Below are positions 1 through 6,377 of a stretch of DNA of 9,626 nucleotides, piece after piece. This DNA is from Pseudomonadota bacterium. GTDB lineage: Bacteria > Pseudomonadota > Gammaproteobacteria > Burkholderiales > Burkholderiaceae_C. The DNA is taken from contig JAEWPH010000285.1 in assembly GCA_023460715.1 (NCBI GenBank), forward strand, positions 1 to 9,626. Reading direction: 5' to 3'. Each line of letters starts with the position of its first letter. Position 1 is the stretch's first letter. The notes under the pieces are model-generated. The model saw only the letters and a program-made list of their open reading frames with translations, was not told where the DNA came from and did not search any database. Made by a program: the position numbers and the translations under genes.

Positions 1-1449
1 CCCGTGGGCCGCGCGCCGGCCGGGCTGGCGCACCGCCCGGTGGTGGTGGGCTTCGGGCCGTGCGGCATCTTCGCCGCGCTGGTGCTGGCGCAGATGGGCT
101 TCAAGCCCATCGTGCTGGAGCGCGGCAAGCCGGTGCGCGAGCGCACCAAGGACACCTGGGGCCTGTGGCGCAAGCGCACGCTGACGCCGGAGTCGAACGT
201 GCAGTTCGGCGAAGGCGGCGCGGGCACCTTCAGCGACGGCAAGCTCTACAGCCAAATCAAGGACCCGCGCCACCTGGGCCGCAAGGTGATGGAGGAGTTC
301 GTGCAGGCCGGCGCGCCGCCGGAGATCCTCTACGTCGCCCATCCGCACATCGGCACCTTCAAGCTGGTGAAGGTGGTGGAGACGCTGCGCGAGCAGATCA
401 TCGCCCTGGGCGGCGAGGTGCGCTTCGGCCAGCGCGTGACGGATGTGGAGATCGAGACCGATGGCAGCGGCCAGCGCCACCTGCGCGGCCTGCAGGTGCT
501 GGACCAGGCCACCGGCCAGCCCTACGGCCTGCGCGCCGACCACGTGGTGATGGCGCTGGGGCACAGCTCGCGCGACACCTTCGCCATGCTGTACGACCGG
601 GGCGTGGCCATGGAGTCCAAGCCGTTCTCGGTAGGTTTCCGCATCGAGCACCCGCAGGGCGTGATCGACCGCGCCCGCTGGGGCCGCCACGCCGGCCATC
701 CGCTGCTGGGCGCAGCCGACTACAAGCTGGTGCACCACGCCAGCAACGGCCGCGCGGTCTACAGCTTCTGCATGTGCCCGGGCGGCACGGTGGTGGCCGC
801 CACCAGCGAGCCCGGCCGCGTGGTCACCAACGGCATGAGCCAGTATTCGCGCAACGAGCGCAATGCCAACGCCGGCATGTTGGTGGCCATCGACCCGCGC
901 GACTATCCGCACGATGCCGAGGCCTTCGACGCAGCGCTGGGCGGCACGCACGGCGTCGAATCGCTGGCTCCCGGCCAGGCGCACCCGCTGGCCGGCATCG
1001 TGCTACAGCGGCAGCTCGAATCCAACGCCTACGTGCTGGGCGGCAGCAGCTACAACGCGCCGGCGCAGCTGGTGGGCGACTTCCTCGCGCAGCGCGCCTC
1101 CACGCAGCTGGGCAGCGTGGAGCCCTCGTACAAGCCCGGCGTGACGATGGTGGACCTGCACGCCGCCCTGCCCGCCTACGCCACCGAGGCCATGCGCGAG
1201 GCGCTGCCCGCCTTCGGCCGCAAGATCCGCGGCTACGACATGCACGACGCGGTGCTGACCGGCGTGGAAACGCGCACCTCGTCACCGCTCAAGATCGGCC
1301 GCAACGACGCGCTGCAAAGCCTGAACACGCCCGGCCTGTACCCCGCGGGCGAAGGCGCGAGCTATGCGGGCGGCATTCTGTCGGCGGGCGTGGACGGCAT
1401 CAAGGTGGGCGAGGCCGTGGCGCGGGCCATCCTGGGCGCGGCCGCCTGA
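1..1449 (+). CDS. FAD-dependent dehydrogenase, COG2509 type (5' end cut by window edge)
   Basis: This is a flavoprotein oxidoreductase of the NAD(FAD)-utilising dehydrogenase family, probably cytosolic and of unknown substrate. The reading frame is open to the left edge, so the true start lies outside. The GTG at 4 is probably internal, because members of this family are usually about 530-570 residues and only about 480 are seen here. Counting from that GTG, the dinucleotide-binding motif VGFGPCGIFAA (about residues 14-24) begins a Rossmann fold and is followed by an acidic residue in VLERGKP. The family hallmark ESNVQFGEGGAGTFSDGKLY follows at about 63-82. The C-terminal segment GLYPAGEGASYAGGILSAG (about 444-462) is the second FAD-contacting stretch, ending in the usual helix of flavin oxidoreductases. 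The gene ends in TGA at 1447-1449 and converges on the chemoreceptor gene. Nothing next to it indicates a pathway. The family assignment is firm and the substrate is unknown. Confidence 0.9.
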   Translation, partial: PVGRAPAGLAHRPVVVGFGPCGIFAALVLAQMGFKPIVLERGKPVRERTKDTWGLWRKRTLTPESNVQFGEGGAGTFSDGKLYSQIKDPRHLGRKVMEEFVQAGAPPEILYVAHPHIGTFKLVKVVETLREQIIALGGEVRFGQRVTDVEIETDGSGQRHLRGLQVLDQATGQPYGLRADHVVMALGHSSRDTFAMLYDRGVAMESKPFSVGFRIEHPQGVIDRARWGRHAGHPLLGAADYKLVHHASNGRAVYSFCMCPGGTVVAATSEPGRVVTNGMSQYSRNERNANAGMLVAIDPRDYPHDAEAFDAALGGTHGVESLAPGQAHPLAGIVLQRQLESNAYVLGGSSYNAPAQLVGDFLAQRASTQLGSVEPSYKPGVTMVDLHAALPAYATEAMREALPAFGRKIRGYDMHDAVLTGVETRTSSPLKIGRNDALQSLNTPGLYPAGEGASYAGGILSAGVDGIKVGEAVARAILGAAA

Positions 1450-1490
1450 CGCGGGTTGGCCGGGCCGGGCCGTCGTTCGGCTGGCCTGCG

Positions 1491-1592
1491 CTATGAATAG
1501 TGAAGCATCTTGCGCTTAATGAAAAAGGACTTCAGGCACTTTCATGCCTGAAGTCCTTGATTGATAAGCGCAACCAGCTATTTTTTTGATAG
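1491..1592. repeat. 102-bp nested imperfect palindrome in convergent gap
   Basis: The element is symmetric at three levels. A perfect 14-bp inner stem pairs 1525-1538 (AAGGACTTCAGGCA) with 1545-1558 around the 6-nt loop CTTTCA. A perfect 8-bp stem pairs TGCGCTTA (1511-1518) with TAAGCGCA (1565-1572). Imperfect outer arms run from CTAT at 1491 to ATAG at 1592, with about 19 of 28 positions matching between the whole left arm (1491-1518) and the reverse complement of the right arm (1565-1592). The AGC...GCGCTT core flanked by AT-rich CTAT ends resembles palindromic repeats that I recall as common between genes in Acidovorax and Comamonas relatives. Membership of that family is from memory, and only one copy is present in this window. 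Confidence 0.7.
1522..1587. terminator. Probable bidirectional intrinsic terminator
   Basis: The perfect 14-bp stem (1525-1538 with 1545-1558) sits between the convergent stop codons at 1449 and 1663. Read on the minus strand, it is followed directly by a U-tract (the A-run 1522-1526), which is a textbook intrinsic terminator for the chemoreceptor transcript. Read on the plus strand, the stem is extended by the outer 8-bp arm, and a run of seven T residues follows at 1581-1587, so it may also stop the flavoprotein transcript, though less classically. It occupies the core of the larger palindrome 1491-1592. Confidence 0.8.
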
Positions 1593-1662
1593 TACAAAGA
1601 GAGGCGACAGCGGTGGCCGTGCGGCGCGGCGCGCTCGCCACCCCGCAGGCGCTGCCCCGCCC

Positions 1663-3273
1663 TCAGCGCAGGGCCAGGGGCGTGCCTCCCACGCCGCCGG
1701 ATCCCGCGGCACCCGCACTGCCCGCCGGCAGGCGGAACGCCTCCACCAGCGCGGCCAGCTGCTGCGCCTGCACGCGCAGGCCCTGCGCGGCGGCGGACGA
1801 CTCCTCGACCAGCGCCGCGTTCTGCTGCGTCATCTGGTCGAGCTGGCTCACCGCCTCGCCCACCTGTCCCAGGCCGGTGCTCTGCTCGCGCGTGGCCGTG
1901 CTGATCTCGCCGATGATGGTGGCCACCTGCTGGACGGACTCGACGATCTCGCCCATGGTGCTGCCGGCGGCGTTCACGAGCTTGGAGCCCTCGCCCACCT
2001 GGCGCACGCTGTCGCCGATGAGCGTGCCGATCTCCTTGGCCGCCGTGGCGCTGCGCTGCGCCAGGCTGCGCACCTCGCCCGCCACCACGGCAAAGCCGCG
2101 GCCCTGCTCGCCCGCGCGCGCCGCTTCCACGGCCGCGTTCAGCGCCAGGATGTTCGTCTGGAAGGCGATGCCGTCGATCACGCTGGTGATGTCGGCGATC
2201 TTGCGCGAGGCCTGGGCGATGCCGTCCATGGTGCCCACCACGCGCTCCACCGCATCGCGGCCGCGCTGGGCCACGTCGCTGGCGGACACGGCCAGCGTGC
2301 TGGCCTGCTGGGCGGCGTCGGCGCTGTGGCGCACGGTGGAGAGCAGCTCTTCCATGCTGGCGGCGATCTCTTCCAGGTTGGACGCCGTGTGCTCGGTGCG
2401 CGCCGACAGGTCGGCGTTGCCGGCCGCGATCTCGGAGCTGGCCCCCGCCACCGAGGCGCTGGCCTGGCGCATGCCCACCACCAGTTCGGCCAGGCGCGAC
2501 TGCATGCCGCCCAGGCGGGCCAGCAGGGCACGCACCTCGTCGCGGTTGCCGGGCACGGCGGGCGCCACCGTGGCGGTCAGATCGCCCTCGGCGATGCGGT
2601 CGGCCACCTGGGAGGCGTCGCCCAGCGGCTTCAGGATGGAGCGCGACAGCACCCAGGCGCAGGCGCCGCTCAGCACCAGGCCCAGCAGCGAGCCGGCCGC
2701 CAGCAGCAGGATGCCCTGGCGCTCGGAGGCGTCGGCGGCGTCGCGGGCCTCGGCCACGCGCTTGCGCTGGTACTCCGCCATGGCATTCACGGCGGCGGCA
2801 TAGCGTTCAGCCGCGGGGCGCAGCTGCTGGCTGATCGCGTCGGGCGGCAGCGTCTCGCCGGCCTTGCGGCGCTTGACCAGTTCGTCGCGCGCCGCGCGGA
2901 AGCCGTTGCCGGCGCTGTCGATGGCGTCGAAGATGCGGGCCGACTCGGCGTCCGTCGCCAAGGCATCGAGCCGCTTGCGCACTTCGGTGGAGCGGGCCGA
3001 CGTGGTCTTGCGGTCGGCGTCGATGCGGCTGGCGTAGCCGGGGTTGTCGATCTCCAGCAGCGTTTCGGCCCGCACCGAGCTGAGCACCACGATGGCGTGC
3101 AGCTCCTGCGCCAGCAGGGCCCGCTCGGCGGAATCGCCGCCCAGGTCATCGGCGATGTCCTGCAGGTTCATCAGCCGCCAGACCCCGACGGCGGCGGACA
3201 GGGACATCACGAGGCAGATGGCGCCGAAGGCCAGGGCCAGGCGCAGGGAGAGGCGGGCGTTGTGCAGATTCAT
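1663..3273 (-). CDS. Methyl-accepting chemotaxis protein, 4HB-type sensor
   Basis: This is an inner-membrane chemoreceptor of 536 residues, a typical Tar/Tsr-like length, that signals to CheA/CheW. The order of parts is: short cytoplasmic N-terminus; transmembrane helix 1 (about 10-32); a helical periplasmic sensor of about 155 residues (33-187), consistent with a four-helix bundle; transmembrane helix 2 (about 188-210); HAMP (about 211-265, with the ILKPL motif at 213-217); and the long methyl-accepting coiled coil. The signalling tip is nearly invariant around [20 protein letters not shown] (366-385) and continues through [20 protein letters not shown]. Adaptation-helix segments such as [20 protein letters not shown] (290-309) lie on either side. 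The tail is a flexible Gly/Ala stretch with no NWETF-like CheR-docking pentapeptide. The start is the ATG at 3273. It has only a weak ribosome-binding site, but transmembrane helix 1 follows at the normal distance. The ligand cannot be read from the sequence. Confidence 0.95.
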   Translation of the reverse strand: MNLHNARLSLRLALAFGAICLVMSLSAAVGVWRLMNLQDIADDLGGDSAERALLAQELHAIVVLSSVRAETLLEIDNPGYASRIDADRKTTSARSTEVRKRLDALATDAESARIFDAIDSAGNGFRAARDELVKRRKAGETLPPDAISQQLRPAAERYAAAVNAMAEYQRKRVAEARDAADASERQGILLLAAGSLLGLVLSGACAWVLSRSILKPLGDASQVADRIAEGDLTATVAPAVPGNRDEVRALLARLGGMQSRLAELVVGMRQASASVAGASSEIAAGNADLSARTEHTASNLEEIAASMEELLSTVRHSADAAQQASTLAVSASDVAQRGRDAVERVVGTMDGIAQASRKIADITSVIDGIAFQTNILALNAAVEAARAGEQGRGFAVVAGEVRSLAQRSATAAKEIGTLIGDSVRQVGEGSKLVNAAGSTMGEIVESVQQVATIIGEISTATREQSTGLGQVGEAVSQLDQMTQQNAALVEESSAAAQGLRVQAQQLAALVEAFRLPAGSAGAAGSGGVGGTPLALR

Positions 3274-3356
3274 GGCGGGGAGAAATAAGTCGGATACATG
3301 ACCAACCGGCCCTGCAGCGCGAGCGCGCGCAGGCGCCGTGCCGATGCCTCGCTAGG

Positions 3357-3383
3357 TTATCGACGGCCGCGCCCGCGACTTGA
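3357..3383 (-). promoter_or_regulatory. Candidate sigma-28 (FliA) promoter for the chemoreceptor
   Basis: On the minus strand TCAAGTCG (3383-3376) is followed by exactly 11 bases and then GTCGATAA (3364-3357). The E. coli FliA consensus is TAAAGTTT, 11 bases, GCCGATAA. The match is 5 of 8 in the -35 part and 7 of 8 in the extended -10 part, with the consensus spacing. The predicted transcript start is about 75 bases upstream of the chemoreceptor ATG at 3273, just past the terminator of the preceding operon. A flagellar-regulon promoter is what one expects for a chemoreceptor gene. Confidence 0.6.
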
Positions 3384-3389
3384 AGCATC

Positions 3390-3418
3390 TTTCGTTGTGT
3401 CGCCTGCCGACAACGAAA
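3390..3418. repeat. Second inverted repeat next to the operon terminator
   Basis: TTTCGTTGT (3390-3398) pairs perfectly over 9 bp with ACAACGAAA (3410-3418) around an 11-nt loop. It abuts the terminator stem at 3419-3451 and shares its A/T run. On the minus strand it would form just after the terminator U-tract, between the terminator and the candidate FliA promoter. The function is unknown. It may be a back-up 3' structure or a protein-binding dyad upstream of the promoter. Confidence 0.5.
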
Positions 3419-3451
3419 AAAACCGCTGCGGCAGCCGTCCACAGCGGTTTT
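3416..3451 (-). terminator. Intrinsic terminator at the end of the five-gene operon
   Basis: On the minus strand AAAACCGCTG (3451-3442) pairs perfectly with CAGCGGTTTT (3428-3419), a 10-bp stem with a 13-nt loop. The T-run (A-run 3416-3422 on the plus strand) follows at once. It lies 57 bases after the stop codon of binding protein 1 at 3509, which closes the operon and separates it from the chemoreceptor gene. Confidence 0.88.
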
Positions 3452-3508
3452 CCGGGTGCACTTTCCGAGAGGCGGTAAGTGCGTCTGCGCGGGCTGCTCC
3501 GCGCCGTG

Positions 3509-4501
3509 TCAGTCCAGCTTCACCTGGGCATCCTGGATCACCTTGGCCCATTTGGCCGTTTCGGCCGCGATGAAGGCGTCGCACTCCTGCGGGGTCGAAC
3601 CTTCCGCGAAGGTGCCCATGGTCTGCTCCAGCCGATGCGTGACCTCGGGGCTGCGGATGATGCGCACCACCTCTTCGGACATGCGCTGCACGATCTCGCG
3701 CGGCACGCCGGCCGGCGCCAGCATGGCCGCCCAGGTGCTGCCCACCAGGCCGGGGTAGCCCTGCTCGATGAAGGTGGGCACGTCGGGCAACGCCGGCACG
3801 CGCTTGTCGCTGGCCACGCCGATCAGGCGGATCTTGCCGGCCTTGGCCGGCTGGATCAGGTTGGGCGGGGGGTCCAGGAACAGCGGCACCTGCCCGCCCA
3901 TCAGGTCGGCCAGCGCGGGCGATGCGCCCTTGTACGGCACGTGCACCATGTCGGTTTGGGTGACGAGCCGCATCAGCTCCGTGGTGAGGTGTGCGGCCGA
4001 GCCCGTGCCCGACGAGGCGAAGCTGAGCTTGCCCGGGTTCGCGCGCGCATAGGCCACCAGTTCGGCCGTGGTTTTGAACGGGGCGTTCATCGGCACGGCC
4101 GCCACCAGCGGCGACACGCCCATGAGCGACACGCCCACCAGGTCCTTCTTGGGGTCGTAGGGCAGCTTGGGATACAGCGTGGTGTTGGCCGCGTAGGCGG
4201 CGATGAACACGCCGAAGGTGTAGCCGTCCGGCGCGGCCTTGGCCACGGCATCCACGCCGATGATGCTGTTGGCCCCCGGCTTGTTGTCCACGATCACCGG
4301 CTGGCCCAGGCGCTGCTGCAGGCCCACCTGCAGCAGGCGCGCCATCTGGTCGGTGAATCCGCCCGCCGTGTAGGGCACGACGATGCGGATCGGTTTGGCA
4401 GGCCAGGGGCTCTGCGCCCACGTGGGCGCCGCCAGCACGGCGCCGGCCGCCAGCGCGGAGCCGCTGCGGAGGAAGCTGCGGCGGGAAGGAAGGGATCGCA
4501 T
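3509..4501 (-). CDS. Bug/TctC-family periplasmic binding protein with Tat signal (copy 1)
   Basis: This is a tripartite tricarboxylate transporter substrate-binding protein of the Bug family, 330 residues. These proteins bind carboxylates, amino acids or related small acids in the periplasm. The start chosen is the ATG at 4501, which has AGGAGA (4513-4508) six bases upstream. An in-frame upstream extension to 4564 would spoil the signal peptide. The N-terminus has a textbook twin-arginine motif, SRRSFLRSG (6-14), then a hydrophobic Ala-rich stretch with likely cleavage around residue 30. Family landmarks follow: KPIRIVVPYTAGGFTDQMAR (36-55), PVIVDNKPGA (68-77), AAPDGYT (89-95), SSGTGSAAHL (163-172), VPYKGASPALADLMGGQV (188-205) and PALPDVPTFIEQGYPG (236-251). 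It is last in the operon, 67 bases after the dehydrogenase gene. No permease gene (TctAB) is nearby, which is common for Bug proteins. The ligand is unknown. Confidence 0.93.
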   Translation of the reverse strand: MRSLPSRRSFLRSGSALAAGAVLAAPTWAQSPWPAKPIRIVVPYTAGGFTDQMARLLQVGLQQRLGQPVIVDNKPGANSIIGVDAVAKAAPDGYTFGVFIAAYAANTTLYPKLPYDPKKDLVGVSLMGVSPLVAAVPMNAPFKTTAELVAYARANPGKLSFASSGTGSAAHLTTELMRLVTQTDMVHVPYKGASPALADLMGGQVPLFLDPPPNLIQPAKAGKIRLIGVASDKRVPALPDVPTFIEQGYPGLVGSTWAAMLAPAGVPREIVQRMSEEVVRIIRSPEVTHRLEQTMGTFAEGSTPQECDAFIAAETAKWAKVIQDAQVKLD

Positions 4502-4537
4502 GGGGTGTCTCCTGTGGAATGGTTGTGGTGGTGCAAA

Positions 4538-4554
4538 GCGCCATGGCATGGCGC
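4538..4554. repeat. Perfect 7-bp inverted repeat between dehydrogenase and tctC-like genes
   Basis: GCGCCAT (4538-4544) and ATGGCGC (4548-4554) are perfect inverted copies separated by three bases. The dyad sits in the 67-base gap, between the dehydrogenase stop (4569) and the ribosome-binding site of binding protein 1. It could form a tight hairpin in the operon mRNA or be a protein-binding dyad. There is no U-tract after it, so it is not an intrinsic terminator. Confidence 0.5.
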
Positions 4555-4568
4555 CGGGGTGCAAGGCC

Positions 4569-5510
4569 TCAGTAGCCCTGGGCGAGATCGACCCGGTTCA
4601 GCACCGGCTGGCCGGCGCGCACGCGCTGCAGGTTGTCCAGGCACTGGCGGGCGATGGTCTCCGGCGAGGCCTGGGCGGCGATGTGCGGCGTGCCGAAGAC
4701 CTTGGCGTGGTTCCAGAGCGGATCGCCGGGACGGGGCGGCTCTTCGCGCAGCACGTCCAGCGCGGCACCGGCCAGGTGGCCGCTGTCCAGCAGCGCCAGC
4801 AGGTCGGCGTCCACCACCTGCTCTCCACGCCCGACGTTGATCAGGTACGCCCCCTGGGGCAGGAGGGACAGGGCGCGCCGGTCGAGCAGGTCGCGCGTCC
4901 CGTCCGTGAGCGGCAAGGCGCAGACCAGGATGTCGCTGTGGGCCAGCAAGTGCGCGAGGCCGCCGTCGCCGCTGTGCGTGGTCACGCCTTCGATGGCCTT
5001 CGGGCTGCGGCTCCAGCCGGCGACCGGGTAGCCGATGGCCTGCAGGGCACCGGCGACGAAGCGCCCGACCGCGCCCAGTCCGAGCAGGCCCACGCGGCAC
5101 TGCGCGCTGGCCCGCACCGGGCGGCGCAGCCATTCGCCCCGCCGCTGCTGCTCTGCAAACAGCGCGAACTCGCGCGTGTGGCGCAGCGTGGTGCCCACCA
5201 CGTACTGGGCGATCTCCACATGCTGCTGCGGGTCCACGGTGCGCGCCACCGGCAGATCGGGGGGCAGGTCGGGCACCGAGACCAGCTTGTCCACGCCCGC
5301 GCTGGGCGCGCACAGCAGCTTCAGTTGCGGGTAGGCCGGCAAGGTGCCGGGCTTGAGGCTCCACGCGAGCATGGCCTCGACCGCATCGGGGGGCGCCTCG
5401 TCGCGGTGGGCCCAGACGGTTTCGTCCGGCGCCAGCCGGCGCAGGGCATCGACGATGGGCGCGCCCATGCTCGGATGGATGTTCACCAGGATTCCCATTG
5501 CTTTCCCCAT
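4569..5510 (-). CDS. D-2-hydroxyacid dehydrogenase, GhrA-like (glyoxylate/hydroxypyruvate reductase type)
   Basis: This is a cytosolic NAD(P)H-dependent reductase of 2-keto acids to D-2-hydroxyacids, 313 residues from the ATG at 5510, close to E. coli GhrA length. The nucleotide-binding motif GLGAVG is at 144-149. The next strand ends in WSRSPK (166-171), where the Arg and Ser suggest NADPH rather than NADH, as in GhrA. The catalytic triad is in place: Arg228 in INVGRGE, Glu257 in LDVLREEP and His276 in TPHIAA. Start choice is uncertain. ATG 5510 has AGGGG nine bases upstream, but inside a strong hairpin. ATG 5498 (MGILVNIHP) has GGGGA five bases upstream and begins right at the first beta strand. 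A GTG at 5528 has no ribosome-binding site. The gene lies 60 bases after the aldolase-family gene and 67 before binding protein 1. The true substrate is probably the keto acid of this pathway rather than glyoxylate, but that is inference. Confidence 0.9.
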   Translation of the reverse strand: MGKAMGILVNIHPSMGAPIVDALRRLAPDETVWAHRDEAPPDAVEAMLAWSLKPGTLPAYPQLKLLCAPSAGVDKLVSVPDLPPDLPVARTVDPQQHVEIAQYVVGTTLRHTREFALFAEQQRRGEWLRRPVRASAQCRVGLLGLGAVGRFVAGALQAIGYPVAGWSRSPKAIEGVTTHSGDGGLAHLLAHSDILVCALPLTDGTRDLLDRRALSLLPQGAYLINVGRGEQVVDADLLALLDSGHLAGAALDVLREEPPRPGDPLWNHAKVFGTPHIAAQASPETIARQCLDNLQRVRAGQPVLNRVDLAQGY

Positions 5511-5514
5511 GGTG

Positions 5515-5564
5515 CTGAGCCCCTGCACGCTGCGCGCGATGGCAGCGGACCTGCAGCGGCTCAG
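5515..5564 (-). promoter_or_regulatory. Strong intercistronic hairpin covering a candidate ribosome-binding site
   Basis: Three nested stems fill almost the whole gap between the aldolase-family stop (5571) and the dehydrogenase ATG (5510). CTGAGCC (5515-5521) pairs with GGCTCAG (5558-5564). After a C-C mismatch, CTGCA (5523-5527) pairs with TGCAG (5552-5556). CGCTGC (5528-5533) pairs with GCAGCG (5542-5547) around an 8-nt loop, with a 4-nt bulge at 5548-5551. In mRNA the foot of the hairpin ends four bases before the ATG at 5510 and buries its AGGGG. No U-tract follows. Likely roles are translational control, mRNA processing, or favouring the downstream ATG at 5498. Confidence 0.6.
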
Positions 5565-5570
5565 GCTGTA

Positions 5571-6341
5571 TCAGTCTTGGTAGCTCGGATCGATGCGGTC
5601 CAGCCGGCGCAGCAGGCCGGGCCAGGCCAGCCCGGCCCCCTTGCCTTTGGTGACCTGCCGCGACTGCTCCACCGCCGTGGAAATGATGGCGTCGGGAATG
5701 CGCGTCAGCGTGCCGCCGCCCGACTGCGCCAGGATCTGGATGCGGCAGGCCGACTCCAGCGTGTACATGCCCAGCACCGCCTCGGCCACGCTGCGCCCGC
5801 AGGTCAGCAGGCCATGGTTGCGCAGGATCAGGCAGTTGCTCTGGCCCAGGTCGGCCACCAGGCGCGGCTTCTCGTCGTCGCGCAGGGCCACGCCTTCGTA
5901 GTCGTGGTACGCCAGCCGCGCCAGCGGAAAGATCGACTGCTGCGAAATGGGCAGCAGGCCGTCCGCCTGGGCCGACACCGCCACGCCGTAGCGCGTGTGG
6001 GTGTGCAGCACGCACTGCACCTCGGGCCGGGCGTCGTGGATGGCGCTGTGGATCACGAAGCCCGCGGGGTTCACGTCGTACTCCGAGGCCATCAGCGGCG
6101 TGCCGGCGTGGTCCACCTTGACCAGGCTGGAGGCCGTGATTTCGTCGAACAGCATGCCGTAGGGATTGATCAGGAACTGGTCCGCCTGGCCCGGCACGCG
6201 GGCCGAGATGTGCGTGAAGATCAGGTCGTCCCAGCCGAAATGCGCGACCAGCCGGTAGGCGGCCGCCAGTTCGACACGGGTCTGCCACTCTTCGGCAGAG
6301 ACCTGGCTGCGGACAGCGGAGAGGGCGGTAGGGGCATGCAT
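5571..6341 (-). CDS. Class II aldolase/adducin family protein
   Basis: This is a metal-dependent enzyme of the class II aldolase/adducin fold, 256 residues, probably cytosolic. The family includes sugar-phosphate aldolases (FucA), epimerases (AraD), a dehydratase (MtnB) and decarboxylases. Zinc-ligand histidines are visible as His113 and His115 in VLHTHTRYGV and His176 in RNHGLLTCG. Other landmarks are FGWDDLIFTHISARVPG (35-51) and NPAGFVIHSAIHDARPEVQC (91-110), which follow the adducin-like branch. By hand alignment on His99, the FucA catalytic Glu73 falls on Gly95 here, so ordinary aldolase chemistry is doubtful. The start at ATG 6341 is fixed by a consensus AGGAGG (6352-6347) five bases upstream. 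It lies 36 bases after the CoA ligase gene. The context suggests action on a hydroxy- or keto-acid intermediate, and decarboxylase is as plausible as aldolase. Confidence 0.92.
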   Translation of the reverse strand: MHAPTALSAVRSQVSAEEWQTRVELAAAYRLVAHFGWDDLIFTHISARVPGQADQFLINPYGMLFDEITASSLVKVDHAGTPLMASEYDVNPAGFVIHSAIHDARPEVQCVLHTHTRYGVAVSAQADGLLPISQQSIFPLARLAYHDYEGVALRDDEKPRLVADLGQSNCLILRNHGLLTCGRSVAEAVLGMYTLESACRIQILAQSGGGTLTRIPDAIISTAVEQSRQVTKGKGAGLAWPGLLRRLDRIDPSYQD

Positions 6342-6346
6342 GGAGT

Positions 6347-6352
6347 CCTCCT
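6347..6352 (-). promoter_or_regulatory. Consensus ribosome-binding site of the aldolase-family gene
   Basis: AGGAGG on the minus strand, five bases before ATG 6341, is the strongest Shine-Dalgarno match in the operon. It settles the start, because the nearby ATG four bases further on is out of frame. Its strength suggests that the aldolase-family protein is the most efficiently translated of the three enzymes. Confidence 0.8.
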
Positions 6353-6377
6353 GAAGGGTTGTGGGGGGAGGCCGGGT

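Noticed and set aside
60..1496. Second plus-strand frame across the flavoprotein gene
   Set aside because: It is an Arg/Ala/Gly-rich +1/+2 shadow. The real frame has the FAD motifs and family hallmark.
1612..1642. GGTGGC/GCCACC inverted repeat just after the chemoreceptor stop
   Set aside because: It is a 6-bp GC-only stem with a 19-base loop and no U-tract, expected by chance at this GC content.
1561..3288. Plus-strand open frame covering the chemoreceptor gene
   Set aside because: It is an antisense shadow with a His/Arg/Gly-rich translation. The minus strand encodes an intact 536-residue receptor with an invariant signalling tip.
1501..3391. TGAAGCATCTT occurs in both gaps flanking the chemoreceptor (1501-1511 and 3381-3391)
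   Set aside because: An 11-base match is expected by chance several times in 9.6 kb, and the flanks differ.
4294..6288. Long minus-strand open frame spanning the aldolase-family, dehydrogenase and binding-protein 1 genes
   Set aside because: It is an out-of-frame shadow, Pro/Arg/Gly-rich, crossing two real gene boundaries without any recognisable domain.
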